Shown here in pieces: positions 1-6,842 of a stretch of DNA of 31,154 nt. Both the position numbers and the translations under genes were made by a program. The notes beneath the pieces were generated by a model. The model was not told the DNA's origin. It searched no databases and worked only from the letters and a program-made list of their open reading frames with translations. The stretch lies in assembly GCA_005801025.1 (NCBI GenBank), contig SYDZ01000040.1:1-31154 (forward strand), given 5' to 3'. The stretch's first letter is position 1. Every line of letters begins with the position of its first letter. The stretch is from Actinomycetota bacterium. GTDB taxonomy: Bacteria; Actinomycetota; Acidimicrobiia; Acidimicrobiales; Ilumatobacteraceae.

Positions 1-350
1 ACGTCTTTGGTTTAAGTCGCTATGTCAATGAACGAGCAGGTCGCGAGATTATTCCCGTGTCGGTGCTCACAAAACCACCGTCCGCAGAATTGCGTCCCGA
101 TCAGCGTGATGATCAAAGCCTGCCGCCCTATGACATTCTTGATCCGATCCTGGATTTGTATGTTGAGCAAGATCGCACAGCTGCAGAGATCATTGAGTTG
201 GGTCACCCTGAAGACATCGTGCGACGCATAGCGCGTCTCGTTGATCTCAGTGAATACAAACGGCGTCAGGGCGCACCTGGGGTGCGCGTTTCTGAAAAGG
301 CATTCGGTAAAGATCGCCGGCTTCCCATTACGAATGGTTATCGCGGCTAA
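1..350 (+). CDS. nadE: NAD+ synthetase, C-terminal part (partial at window edge)
   Basis: The frame is open from base 3, already inside the gene, and ends at TAA 348-350, leaving about 115 residues. It ends with the C-terminal signature of glutamine-dependent NAD+ synthetases: PVSVLTKPPSAELRPDQ, then SLPPYDILDPIL, an EYKRRQ segment and a final KDRRLPITNGYRG. The family makes NAD+ from deamido-NAD+, ATP and glutamine or ammonia in the cytoplasm. The N-terminal amidase and ATP-binding regions lie outside the window. Its stop overlaps the stop of the converging MFS gene by three bases, so the two transcripts run into each other. The family call is firm from the C-terminus alone. Confidence 0.9.
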   Translation, partial: VFGLSRYVNERAGREIIPVSVLTKPPSAELRPDQRDDQSLPPYDILDPILDLYVEQDRTAAEIIELGHPEDIVRRIARLVDLSEYKRRQGAPGVRVSEKAFGKDRRLPITNGYRG

Positions 351-1552
351 AAAACCGACATTTTGGTTGTTCGGCTGTAAGCCATCATGCACAAGATTGT
401 GCATAAGGCCGAGCAGGCGCCAATGAACGCCGGAACATTGATACCGAATGAGTCATACGTGGCGGTGGCAATAACAGACATGCTGGCCCTACCTAAAGCG
501 CCACCAGCGAGCACGATACCCAGACCGCGAGCGGGCGAATGGGTGATTAGATTTGCTCCGAGGGGCAACAAACTGACAATCGCAAATTCGAATCCGAGCA
601 AGTAAACGCCCAACAAAATCAGCCCAGAAATCAGCTGGTTATGTCCGACCGTGAGAAACAAACCCGCTGGGACAATGAGTCCTGCGCCCAACATTGCGCT
701 ACGTTCTTTACCCCAGAGGTCAGTGCGACGAGCACTGGTGATTGATGCAAAAAGTTCGAAAGCCCCAAGTCCAAAGGCGACTGCAGTTATTGCTGCTTCA
801 GTGAAACCAAATTCGTCGTCAAGCCAAGAACCGAAGGTGACGAACATTGTTTGACTTGCAGCCATCAGAAAAAACATCGCCCCAACAATCCAAAAGCCCC
901 GCGCAGGCATCGGATATTTTTGCGTTTGTTGAATGCGTTGAGAACCTACGACATCATGTCCATCAAGACGCGTGGCGACCACCACCGCCATGAGCGCCAC
1001 ACTGAGCGCGCCGGCGGCGTACCCCCAACGCCACGATGTAGCCGAGGCCACAAGGCCCATCAATGTGACGCCGATGAGTAAACCAAGTGCCCATGATGTT
1101 TCGGTGAGACCGATGACCCGGCCACGTCGTTCGTAGTCCACATGGTCATTCACCCAAGCAGTGAGTCCCATATCAAAAATAAATTTGCAGATGCCGAGTA
1201 GCAAGATGCCGATCATGAAGACCCACAGCGATGGACTCGCGGCTGCTAAAGCGGTTGCTCCTGAAAGTCCGATCAGACCACCTGCCATGGCAGCGCGACG
1301 ATGGACGCGGTCTACATACGAGCCAAGAATGGGAGCAATGGCCATTGTGATCTCGGTGAACATCAGGGCTAAACCAAGACGCGACAAACTGATATTGAAG
1401 TCGTTTGAAATACTCGCTAAAAATGGAGGAGCGAAGCGAAAGCAACCATTCGTAGTCATTCGGGCAATGGTCAAAGTGCCGACGTGACGACGAGTCTCTA
1501 GGGAATAGGAATCGTCAAGAAAGCGATCAACGAGTCGCCGCTGAGTGCTCAT
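347..1552 (-). CDS. Major facilitator superfamily (MFS) transporter
   Basis: This is a 401-residue hydrophobic protein with about 11-12 membrane segments, the normal MFS length. The loop after the second helix reads GSYVDRVHRRAAMAGG, which resembles the MFS motif A (G-x-x-x-D-R-x-x-R-R). A second basic loop, DHVDYERRGRVIGL, lies near the middle and marks the start of the fourth or fifth helix. The substrate cannot be told from sequence; drug or metabolite efflux is plausible. Its ATG overlaps the stop of the upstream phosphatase gene (ATGA), so the two are translationally coupled. The last codons overlap the nadE stop. Confidence 0.85.
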   Translation of the reverse strand: MSTQRRLVDRFLDDSYSLETRRHVGTLTIARMTTNGCFRFAPPFLASISNDFNISLSRLGLALMFTEITMAIAPILGSYVDRVHRRAAMAGGLIGLSGATALAAASPSLWVFMIGILLLGICKFIFDMGLTAWVNDHVDYERRGRVIGLTETSWALGLLIGVTLMGLVASATSWRWGYAAGALSVALMAVVVATRLDGHDVVGSQRIQQTQKYPMPARGFWIVGAMFFLMAASQTMFVTFGSWLDDEFGFTEAAITAVAFGLGAFELFASITSARRTDLWGKERSAMLGAGLIVPAGLFLTVGHNQLISGLILLGVYLLGFEFAIVSLLPLGANLITHSPARGLGIVLAGGALGRASMSVIATATYDSFGINVPAFIGACSALCTILCMMAYSRTTKMSVF

Positions 1553-2169
1553 TCAACGGCGCCGTTGTCGCGCAGATCATCGGCGATGAGTTGAAGCGGA
1601 TAGAGCAATGAGCCGAGGTGCCATCCGCTGGATTCATTGTGCTCAAACCATGATCCCGACAAGTTGGGGAAGCGTTGATCCAGCCCGCCGAGATGGGCAC
1701 GCAATAATCGCAGCACTCCGCCGTGAGAAATCACCAAGATGCACTTGCCACGATTTTCTTCGGCGATCGCATGAAGCGCAGCGCTGACGCGCTGGTTGGT
1801 CGATTCTTCGGTTTCAAAATGCGGCGGGCGACGTCCACTTTCGAGGTAGCCAGGCCACTGCACGTGAATCTCGTCAGGGGTCAGACCCTGCCATTCACCA
1901 GCATCATTTTCTTGCCACCTGTTATCAACATGCACTGTTGGTACACCGAGTATCTGGGCGATTGTTTGGCCTGTGAGGTGTGCTCGCTCAAGGTTGCTAG
2001 TGATCACGAGATCAAAGGGAGGACATTGCGTGCCGAGTAAGCCTGCGGCGTCGGCGGCTTGCTGGATTCCAAGGATCGTGAGGGGCGGATTTGCTTGGCC
2101 TTGCCAACGCCCGAGAGCGTTCCATTCACTCTGTCCATGTCGCAGTACAAGTACACGGGTATTCGTCAT
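1549..2169 (-). CDS. Histidine phosphatase family protein (phosphoglycerate mutase-like)
   Basis: A 206-residue protein starting at the ATG at 2169 and opening TNTRVLVLRHGQSEWN. This carries the RHG motif with the phosphate-accepting His. The second catalytic region appears as ISHGGVLRLL near the C-terminus, and ENDAGEWQGL matches the conserved E-x-x-x-G-x-W-x-G region. The family includes cofactor-dependent phosphoglycerate mutases and many small-molecule phosphatases; the sequence alone does not settle the substrate. An upstream extension to 2310 is possible, but it lacks family similarity and would run across the divergent gene at 2222, so I prefer 2169. It overlaps the MFS gene by four bases. 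A phosphoglycerate-mutase gene near mshA is also known from mycobacteria. Confidence 0.85.
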   Translation of the reverse strand: MTNTRVLVLRHGQSEWNALGRWQGQANPPLTILGIQQAADAAGLLGTQCPPFDLVITSNLERAHLTGQTIAQILGVPTVHVDNRWQENDAGEWQGLTPDEIHVQWPGYLESGRRPPHFETEESTNQRVSAALHAIAEENRGKCILVISHGGVLRLLRAHLGGLDQRFPNLSGSWFEHNESSGWHLGSLLYPLQLIADDLRDNGAVE

Positions 2170-2221
2170 CGCAACTTGTTGAGGCACGACCAATGAGGGT
2201 AGTGCGGGTACGCTCTGACGA

Positions 2222-2464
2222 GTGGCAACTCTGCGTCTATTCGCCCGAGCCCGTGAAGTGGCCGGCACATCAAGCGATACTGTGGCAGGGTCAACGGTTG
2301 ACGAGGTCATCGCCGGCGCTGTCCAACGCTATGGACAGTCCTTTGCTGACTTAGTGCCGACGTGTCGAATTTGGTTAAACGGAGAATCGGTACCTGGTTT
2401 GACAGCCGTGGGCGACAATGATGAGGTAGCGGTACTGCCACCCGTCTCTGGAGGAAGTTCATGA
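2222..2464 (+). CDS. MoaD/ThiS-family ubiquitin-like sulfur carrier with C-terminal GGSS
   Basis: An 80-residue beta-grasp protein starting at GTG. It shows the MoaD pattern: ATLRLFARAREVAG at the N-terminus, a central RIWLNGES segment and a C-terminal VLPPVSGG. Family members act as sulfur carriers: the C-terminal Gly-Gly is adenylated by an E1-like enzyme and turned into a thiocarboxylate, for molybdopterin, thiamine or cysteine synthesis. Here the di-glycine (residues 77-78) is followed by Ser-Ser before the TGA, so the tail may have to be trimmed first. No partner enzyme (MoeB, MoaE, ThiG, JAMM protease) lies in the window, so the pathway is open. The stop overlaps the next start (ATGA). 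The GGAGG ribosome site of the next gene sits on the Gly-Gly codons. Confidence 0.8.
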   Translation: MATLRLFARAREVAGTSSDTVAGSTVDEVIAGAVQRYGQSFADLVPTCRIWLNGESVPGLTAVGDNDEVAVLPPVSGGSS

Positions 2465-2964
2465 ATCAGACAGCGAATCCATCAGGCGATCCAGCCTCGT
2501 TGTCCCTGCCAGATCTCCGCGCCGAGCGCGATGCCTTGCGCCAGCAAGAAGATGCTGTCTCGTTCGTTCGTCGGCTAGCCCAAGGTCGTCTTGATTTAGT
2601 GACTGCCGTGAAGCGTCACAGGGCGGATGGAGGTGGATCTGTCTCAGTTGCTGAGATCGTGCGTTCTGGAGTGGGCCCTGCACCCAGTACTGGTTCAGCG
2701 CGTCCACCGCGTGACACCGAGGTCAGTGCCGATCATCCCTTGCTGGCTGAATTTGATGTGTTGTGCGACAGTTTGGGCTTTGACAATATGGCTGACCTTG
2801 ATGACTTGGGTCTGACCTCATTGGAAAATGGGATACAGGTTTTTGAGTCGGCGCAGTCTGAGTTGCGCCGCCAGTTATTTAATCGAATTGACGCTTTAAC
2901 GGCGGAATTGGTGCGTCGCTACCGCGATGGAGATGCCTCCGTGGACACTTTGTTACAAAACTGA
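2461..2964 (+). CDS. rsiG: RsiG-like cyclic-di-GMP-binding protein (putative anti-sigma factor)
   Basis: A 167-residue protein with two helical segments. The first (about 15-55) contains E30-S34-R37-Q41-D45, an exact match to the RsiG signature E(X)3S(X)2R(X)3Q(X)3D that binds c-di-GMP in Streptomyces and Rubrobacter. The second helix (about 122-155) repeats the pattern as E129-S133-R136-F140-D144, with only the Gln changed. A Ser/Gly/Pro-rich linker joins them. In Streptomyces, RsiG loaded with c-di-GMP sequesters the sigma factor WhiG. No sigma factor is encoded in this window, so the partner is unknown. A GGAGG site seven bases upstream supports the ATG at 2461, coupled to the MoaD-like gene. 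The family call rests on motif spacing; the regulatory role is inferred. Confidence 0.75.
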   Translation: MNQTANPSGDPASLSLPDLRAERDALRQQEDAVSFVRRLAQGRLDLVTAVKRHRADGGGSVSVAEIVRSGVGPAPSTGSARPPRDTEVSADHPLLAEFDVLCDSLGFDNMADLDDLGLTSLENGIQVFESAQSELRRQLFNRIDALTAELVRRYRDGDASVDTLLQN

Positions 2965-3024
2965 CGCAGTTCTTGAAGGCTCGTTCAGTCAAAGGTTAAA
3001 GATCAGCGATAGTTTCCAAAGTTG

Positions 3025-4236
3025 ATGACGCGCGTAGCCATGCTCTCTTTGCACACCTCGCCTTTGGCTCAGCCAGGGGTTGGGGATTCGGGCGGGATGA
3101 ATGTGTACGTCCGCGAACTCGTTGCGGGTCTGGCCCACGCCGGCGTTGAAGTCACCACGTATACCCGTGAGTGGCGCGTTGGTTTGCCCCGAGAAATCTT
3201 GGTTGAGCCTAATCATCGAGTGATTCATATTCCTGCTGGTCAATTCGCTTTACCCAAAGAAGAACTTGAGTCTCTTGTTCCGACGTTCACCGATTTGGTA
3301 CTCGACGACATTCGCAGAAATCACCCAGTTGATGTTGTGCATGCAAATTATTGGTTATCAGGCTTATCTGGGCACGCGCTCAAACACGAATTAGATGTCC
3401 CACTGGTGACGACTTTTCATACCTTGGCTCGAGTCAAAGCCGAAGGTGGTGATCCCGAAACTGAACGTCGTGAAAGAGCCGAAGCCCAAATCATTGGTTG
3501 TGCTGATGCGATTTGTGTGAGTTGCGATGAAGAAGAAGATCAGTTTCGTCGTCTGTATGGCAACCCGCCAGGTGTTTTAGAAATCGTTGCGCCAGGTGTT
3601 GAACATGCCTTCTTCACACCTGGCGATAAGCGCGGTGCTCGTGCGGCACTCGCAATGGGTGACGGACCAGTGTTGTTATTCGTCGGACGTATTCAGCCCC
3701 TCAAGGGAGTTGATGTCGCCGTTCGCGCTTTAGCTGCTCTTGGTCGTCGCGATGCGCAGTTATACGTCGTTGGTGGAGCGAGTGGTTCGCACGGCGACAC
3801 AGAAGTGCTTCGCGTCCAAGCACTGATCGCTGAATTAGGTTTGACTCGCCAGGTGCACTTCATTGAAGCGCAAGCGCACCACATGTTGTCAACGTATTAC
3901 CGCGCCGCCGACGCTGTTTGGGTCCCGAGTCGTTCAGAAAGTTTTGGGCTTGTGGCCCTTGAAGCCGCTGCATGTGGCACTCCTGTCATTGCCAACGCTG
4001 TCGGTGGTTTGTTATCGCTTGTTGATCACGGCCGCACTGGCTATCTCGTTGCTGATCGTGATCCTGAAGTTTTCGCTAAATACACTGCAGAAATCCTTGA
4101 TCATCCTGCTCTCGCCACCGCGATGGGCATTGCGGCGGCTGACCGCGGTCGCCGTTATACATGGAGTTTTGCCGCAGCACGTTTACGTCGGGTGTACACA
4201 GATATCACCTCTCGCTCACTCGTGAACTGCTCGTGA
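3025..4236 (+). CDS. mshA: MshA-like D-inositol-3-phosphate glycosyltransferase
   Basis: A 403-residue GT4 glycosyltransferase with the GT-B fold. The N-terminal loop HTSPLAQPGVGDSGGMNVYV is the MshA-type donor/acceptor region. FVGRIQPLKGVDV opens the C-terminal nucleotide-sugar domain, and ESFGLVALEAAACGTPVIA is the E-x7-E motif that holds the donor. MshA joins GlcNAc from UDP-GlcNAc to inositol-3-phosphate, the first step of mycothiol synthesis in Actinobacteria. A TTG three bases upstream could also start the frame, but the ATG at 3025 gives the usual MTRVAMLSLHTSP opening. It overlaps the YbjN-domain gene by four bases, the same order as mshA and its neighbour in Mycobacterium. A related GT4 enzyme of other function cannot be wholly excluded. 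Confidence 0.88.
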   Translation: MTRVAMLSLHTSPLAQPGVGDSGGMNVYVRELVAGLAHAGVEVTTYTREWRVGLPREILVEPNHRVIHIPAGQFALPKEELESLVPTFTDLVLDDIRRNHPVDVVHANYWLSGLSGHALKHELDVPLVTTFHTLARVKAEGGDPETERRERAEAQIIGCADAICVSCDEEEDQFRRLYGNPPGVLEIVAPGVEHAFFTPGDKRGARAALAMGDGPVLLFVGRIQPLKGVDVAVRALAALGRRDAQLYVVGGASGSHGDTEVLRVQALIAELGLTRQVHFIEAQAHHMLSTYYRAADAVWVPSRSESFGLVALEAAACGTPVIANAVGGLLSLVDHGRTGYLVADRDPEVFAKYTAEILDHPALATAMGIAAADRGRRYTWSFAAARLRRVYTDITSRSLVNCS

Positions 4237-4703
4237 GTGATCTCTTTGATGACGGTTCTTTGGCGATCTTTGAACGCCAAATTGATGAATGGTTAGCGAA
4301 ACTAAAATCTGTCAATGAAACAATCTTGGCCATTGATCATGGAGATCCTGATCCTGTATATCGCTCCCGTTGGTATGTACGCATGAAGGGTGAGACCAAG
4401 GACTACATCACCGTGTGGCTGACTCTCGGGCAGCGTACATTGCGTTATGAAACGTATGTTCTTCCCGCTCCCGAAGAGAACATCGCTGAATTCAATGAGA
4501 ACTTATTACGTCGCAATGACAAATTGATCGGAGCCCATTTTTCAGTGGGACTTGAAGACGCTGTGTACCTCCGTGGCGAGTTGCCAGTGATTGGATTGGT
4601 GGAGTCCGAAGTGGACCGTGTTGTTGGTTCGCTATATGCCTATGTTGAGCAGTGTTTTCGACCACTGCTGGCTATCGGCTTTGCCTCACGCTTTGCGAAC
4701 TAG
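4233..4703 (+). CDS. YbjN-domain protein
   Basis: A 156-residue protein starting at GTG 4233, which overlaps the mshA stop (GTGA). The middle has paired strands typical of the YbjN fold: SRWYVRMKGETKDYITVWLTL, then LRYETYVLPAPEEN, then EFNENLLRRNDKL and AHFSVGLEDAVYLRGELPV. YbjN-domain proteins have a fold like type III secretion chaperones and no known enzyme activity. In Actinobacteria this gene regularly follows mshA, which hints at a link to mycothiol metabolism, but none has been shown that I know of. A longer reading from 4161 lies within mshA and is not needed. The family is secure; the function is unknown. Confidence 0.8.
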   Translation: MSDLFDDGSLAIFERQIDEWLAKLKSVNETILAIDHGDPDPVYRSRWYVRMKGETKDYITVWLTLGQRTLRYETYVLPAPEENIAEFNENLLRRNDKLIGAHFSVGLEDAVYLRGELPVIGLVESEVDRVVGSLYAYVEQCFRPLLAIGFASRFAN

Positions 4704-4811
4704 TTAAATCTCTCGCCCTTTGTCGGCGAACGAGACCCACAGTGCAGTGGTCTTGCCGACTGTGATTGGGAAGTCGCATCGGCGAGGCCTCCACAGCGTT
4801 AGCGTGACAGT
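4704..4811 (+). other. Intergenic gap with a short hairpin
   Basis: A five-base stem TCGCC (4713-4717) / GGCGA (4725-4729) with a seven-base loop follows the YbjN-domain gene stop. There is no T-tract after it, so it is at best a weak terminator. I see no convincing -35/-10 pair for proC in the rest of the gap. Confidence 0.25.
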
Positions 4812-5615
4812 ATGGGTACTTCTGATTCGGCAATTTTGGCCATCGTCGGTGGCGGAAATATGGGAGCGGCACTGGCTGGCGGTTTGTTGTCATCAGGCTT
4901 CATCACCACTAACGATCTGATCATCGTTGAGGTCCTTGAGGCTCGTCGCCAACATTTGGCGCATCTTTTCCCAGGTGTCACAATTTCGGCCACGATCGGA
5001 CCATGTGGTTCAGCCGTCATCGCCGTGAAACCCCCAGATGTGCCAGCCGCCGCTCAGGCGTGCGTTGGGGCTGGAGCAATAAGGGTTTTGTCGATTGCTG
5101 CTGGAGTCACATTGAAAACCCTTGAGTCGGCGTGTGGTGCTGGAGTGGCAGTTGTCCGAGCGATGCCCAACACGCCTGCCCTTGTGGGACAGGGGGCTTC
5201 AGGAATTGCCGGCGGCACACATACCACCCAGGCCGATTTGGAGTGGGCACGAGCAGTTTTAGGGTCGGTGGGCATCGTCGTCACTGTGCCTGAGGCGCAA
5301 TTAGATGCTGTGACCGGACTCGTCGGCAGTGGTCCCGCATATCTCTTCTTGGTGGCTGAGGCTTTGATGGATGCTGGGGTCGCTGAAGGTTTGCCGCGTG
5401 ACACCGTTGATGTATTGATTCGTCAATTGTTCGTCGGATCTGCGGCTTTGCTGGCTCAGGGGCAGGATCCCAAGGATTTACGTGCCAGTGTGACGTCACC
5501 TGGGGGTACAACCGCGGCGGGGATTGCACTCCTTGAGGCACAAGCCATTCGGACTGCTTTTGCTGAGGCTGTTCGCGCCGCCACAGAGCGAAGTCGCCAA
5601 CTCGGTGGTCAGTAA
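4812..5615 (+). CDS. proC: Pyrroline-5-carboxylate reductase
   Basis: A 267-residue protein of normal family length. It opens with the Rossmann dinucleotide loop AILAIVGGGNMGAALAGGL and continues with VKPPDV and RAMPNTPALVGQG, the substrate/NADPH region. The C-terminal helical dimer domain has GLVGSGPAYLFLVAEALMDA and the family signature VTSPGGTTAAGI. ProC reduces 1-pyrroline-5-carboxylate to L-proline in the cytoplasm, the last step of proline synthesis. A 108-bp gap with a short hairpin (TCGCC/GGCGA at 4713-4729) separates it from the YbjN-domain gene, so it may have its own promoter. No feature is unusual. Confidence 0.95.
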   Translation: MGTSDSAILAIVGGGNMGAALAGGLLSSGFITTNDLIIVEVLEARRQHLAHLFPGVTISATIGPCGSAVIAVKPPDVPAAAQACVGAGAIRVLSIAAGVTLKTLESACGAGVAVVRAMPNTPALVGQGASGIAGGTHTTQADLEWARAVLGSVGIVVTVPEAQLDAVTGLVGSGPAYLFLVAEALMDAGVAEGLPRDTVDVLIRQLFVGSAALLAQGQDPKDLRASVTSPGGTTAAGIALLEAQAIRTAFAEAVRAATERSRQLGGQ

Positions 5616-5683
5616 CGCACTTTTAGTGTGTTTTACCCCGTTTTCGGGCAGATAATAAATTTCACTTTTTCACTTTCAAAGTT

Positions 5684-5806
5684 GGTGCGCCTGTGCCTAG
5701 GGTATGTCACAGGTCACATGACCGCTAGCTGAAGGTTGGCTAGGGACGCGCCCGCAAGGGCAGCGCCGATAGGGCTGGTGCCAGCGGGGGGTTGGTACCA
5801 GCCCCG
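5684..5806 (+). ncRNA. Candidate structured leader RNA upstream of the DUF62 gene
   Basis: The 255-bp gap between proC and the SAM adenosyltransferase gene holds a run of stable hairpins. The first has a six-base stem, CCTGTG 5690-5695 with CACAGG 5708-5713. The second is CTAGC 5725-5729 with GCTAG 5739-5743. The third, 5744-5767, is a nine-pair stem with two bulged A's capped by a GCAA tetraloop. The fourth, 5772-5804, is an 11-pair stem (one G-U) around a G-rich 11-base loop. A GNRA cap exists only on the plus-strand transcript, favouring this orientation. There is no T-tract after the last stem, so it is not a simple terminator. I do not recognise it as a known riboswitch; a cis-regulatory leader for the next gene is inferred. 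Confidence 0.4.
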
Positions 5807-5870
5807 TCGCATTTCTCGGGTCTGTTGTTGTTTGGTGACTTGAGTCAATTTCACTGCCACACTGTGAAGC

Positions 5871-6734
5871 GTGAGTCGTACCTATGAGACCGTGTCATTC
5901 ATTTCTGACTTTGGTTATGAGTCAGAACATGTGGGCGTCGTCAAAGCAGTACTCCGTGAGTCGGCTCCGCAAGTCGTTGTGATTGATCTCACGCATGGCA
6001 TTTCTCCGTTTGATGTTCGCAGCGCTTCGTTGTCGCTAGCGCGCGCTGTTCCGTATCTGACGCAAGGCATTGTGATTGCTGCGGTAGATCCAGGCGCGGG
6101 AACACGACGTCGTTTAGTGGCTGTCGAGGTTGCCGGTGGTGCTGGAATTTTTCTCGGTCCTGATAACGGTTTATTAGCACCTGGGGTGGCTTTAGTTGGT
6201 GGTGCTGAGCGCGCTGTCATTCTTGACAAAGAAGAACATCATCTTGTTGCTCCCGGATCAACGTTCGCAGCGCGTGATGTTTTTGCGCCGATCGCCGCCA
6301 TGTTGTGCAACGGTATTGATTTATACGAGGTTGGAACGCAAGTTGACCCCGCTGCATTGTTGCCAGGTATCGTGCCGATTCCACGTGATGAGAATGGCAC
6401 ACTTGAGTGTGAAGTTATTTGGGTTGACCGTTTCGGCAATTGTCAGTTAAATGTCAGCCTTGATGATTTAGAAACAGCGTGGAATACCAAAGTTGATCGT
6501 GTCCGCGTGGGCTTCGGTGAGAATATTCGCAATTTCGCAATTTCAACATCCTTTGCTGATCTCGGCCAAGGTGCAACTGGATTGGTGATTGATTCGTCAG
6601 GTCTGTTGTGTCTCGCCATTGATCGTTCATCAGCAGCGAAAGAGTTATCTTTGGGCGAAGGTGAGCAGGTTTCATTGCAGCCTGGTGCAACGGAGCCAGG
6701 GGCATCAACCCCGATTTCGTTGAGGAATAAGTAG
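5871..6734 (+). CDS. SAM hydroxide adenosyltransferase family (DUF62), probable catalytic His missing
   Basis: A 287-residue protein from a GTG start, the normal length for the DUF62/SAM_adeno_trans family. That family splits S-adenosylmethionine into adenosine and methionine and is related to fluorinase and chlorinase. Visible motifs are FISDFG (10-15), DLTHGI (39-44), AAVDPGAG (70-77), GPDNGLL (96-102), FAARDVFAP (132-140) and VDRFGN in the C-terminal domain. The Asp and Arg of the Asp-Arg-His triad are present as D73 and R80. The family signature is usually TFHGRD, but here it reads TFAARD, so the third residue of the triad appears to be Ala133. The enzyme may be altered in activity. A structured leader precedes it. 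Confidence 0.85.
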   Translation: MSRTYETVSFISDFGYESEHVGVVKAVLRESAPQVVVIDLTHGISPFDVRSASLSLARAVPYLTQGIVIAAVDPGAGTRRRLVAVEVAGGAGIFLGPDNGLLAPGVALVGGAERAVILDKEEHHLVAPGSTFAARDVFAPIAAMLCNGIDLYEVGTQVDPAALLPGIVPIPRDENGTLECEVIWVDRFGNCQLNVSLDDLETAWNTKVDRVRVGFGENIRNFAISTSFADLGQGATGLVIDSSGLLCLAIDRSSAAKELSLGEGEQVSLQPGATEPGASTPISLRNK

Positions 6735-6758
6735 CTTTTCGACAACTAGGATAAACGC

Positions 6759-6842
6759 ATGCGACCAGCAACAACTTTGACCACAGTTCTTTTACTCGCA
6801 GGGATTCTTTTGGCTGGGGTTTTATCCCTCTTGCGTTTGTAA
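6759..6842 (+). CDS. 27-residue membrane micro-ORF
   Basis: A short frame beginning ATG at 6759 and ending TAA 6840-6842. It encodes an N-terminal MRPATT followed by about 20 hydrophobic residues (LTTVLLLAGILLAGVLSLL) and a final Arg-Leu, a single transmembrane helix. An AGGA ribosome site lies seven bases before the ATG, which is better placed than for many large genes here. It starts 24 bases after the DUF62 gene stop, so it could share that transcript. Its last 21 bases overlap the end of the converging 7-TM gene. I do not recognise a family, and conservation in relatives would be needed to be sure it is translated. Confidence 0.45.
   Translation: MRPATTLTTVLLLAGILLAGVLSLLRL

Noticed and set aside
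2170..2310. N-terminal extension of the histidine-phosphatase reading frame
   Set aside because: The extra 47 residues show no family similarity and would cover the start region of the divergent MoaD-like gene. The RHG motif follows the ATG at 2169 at the usual distance.
5772..5804. Rho-independent terminator
   Set aside because: The stem is strong but is followed by CGTCGCATTTC, with no T-tract in either direction.
5772..5806. T-box, 6C RNA or SAM-riboswitch identity for the large hairpin
   Set aside because: GGTACC in the stem recalls a T-box and the minus-strand loop has six C's as in 6C RNA. However, the specifier structure, the second C-loop hairpin and the SAM core are absent.
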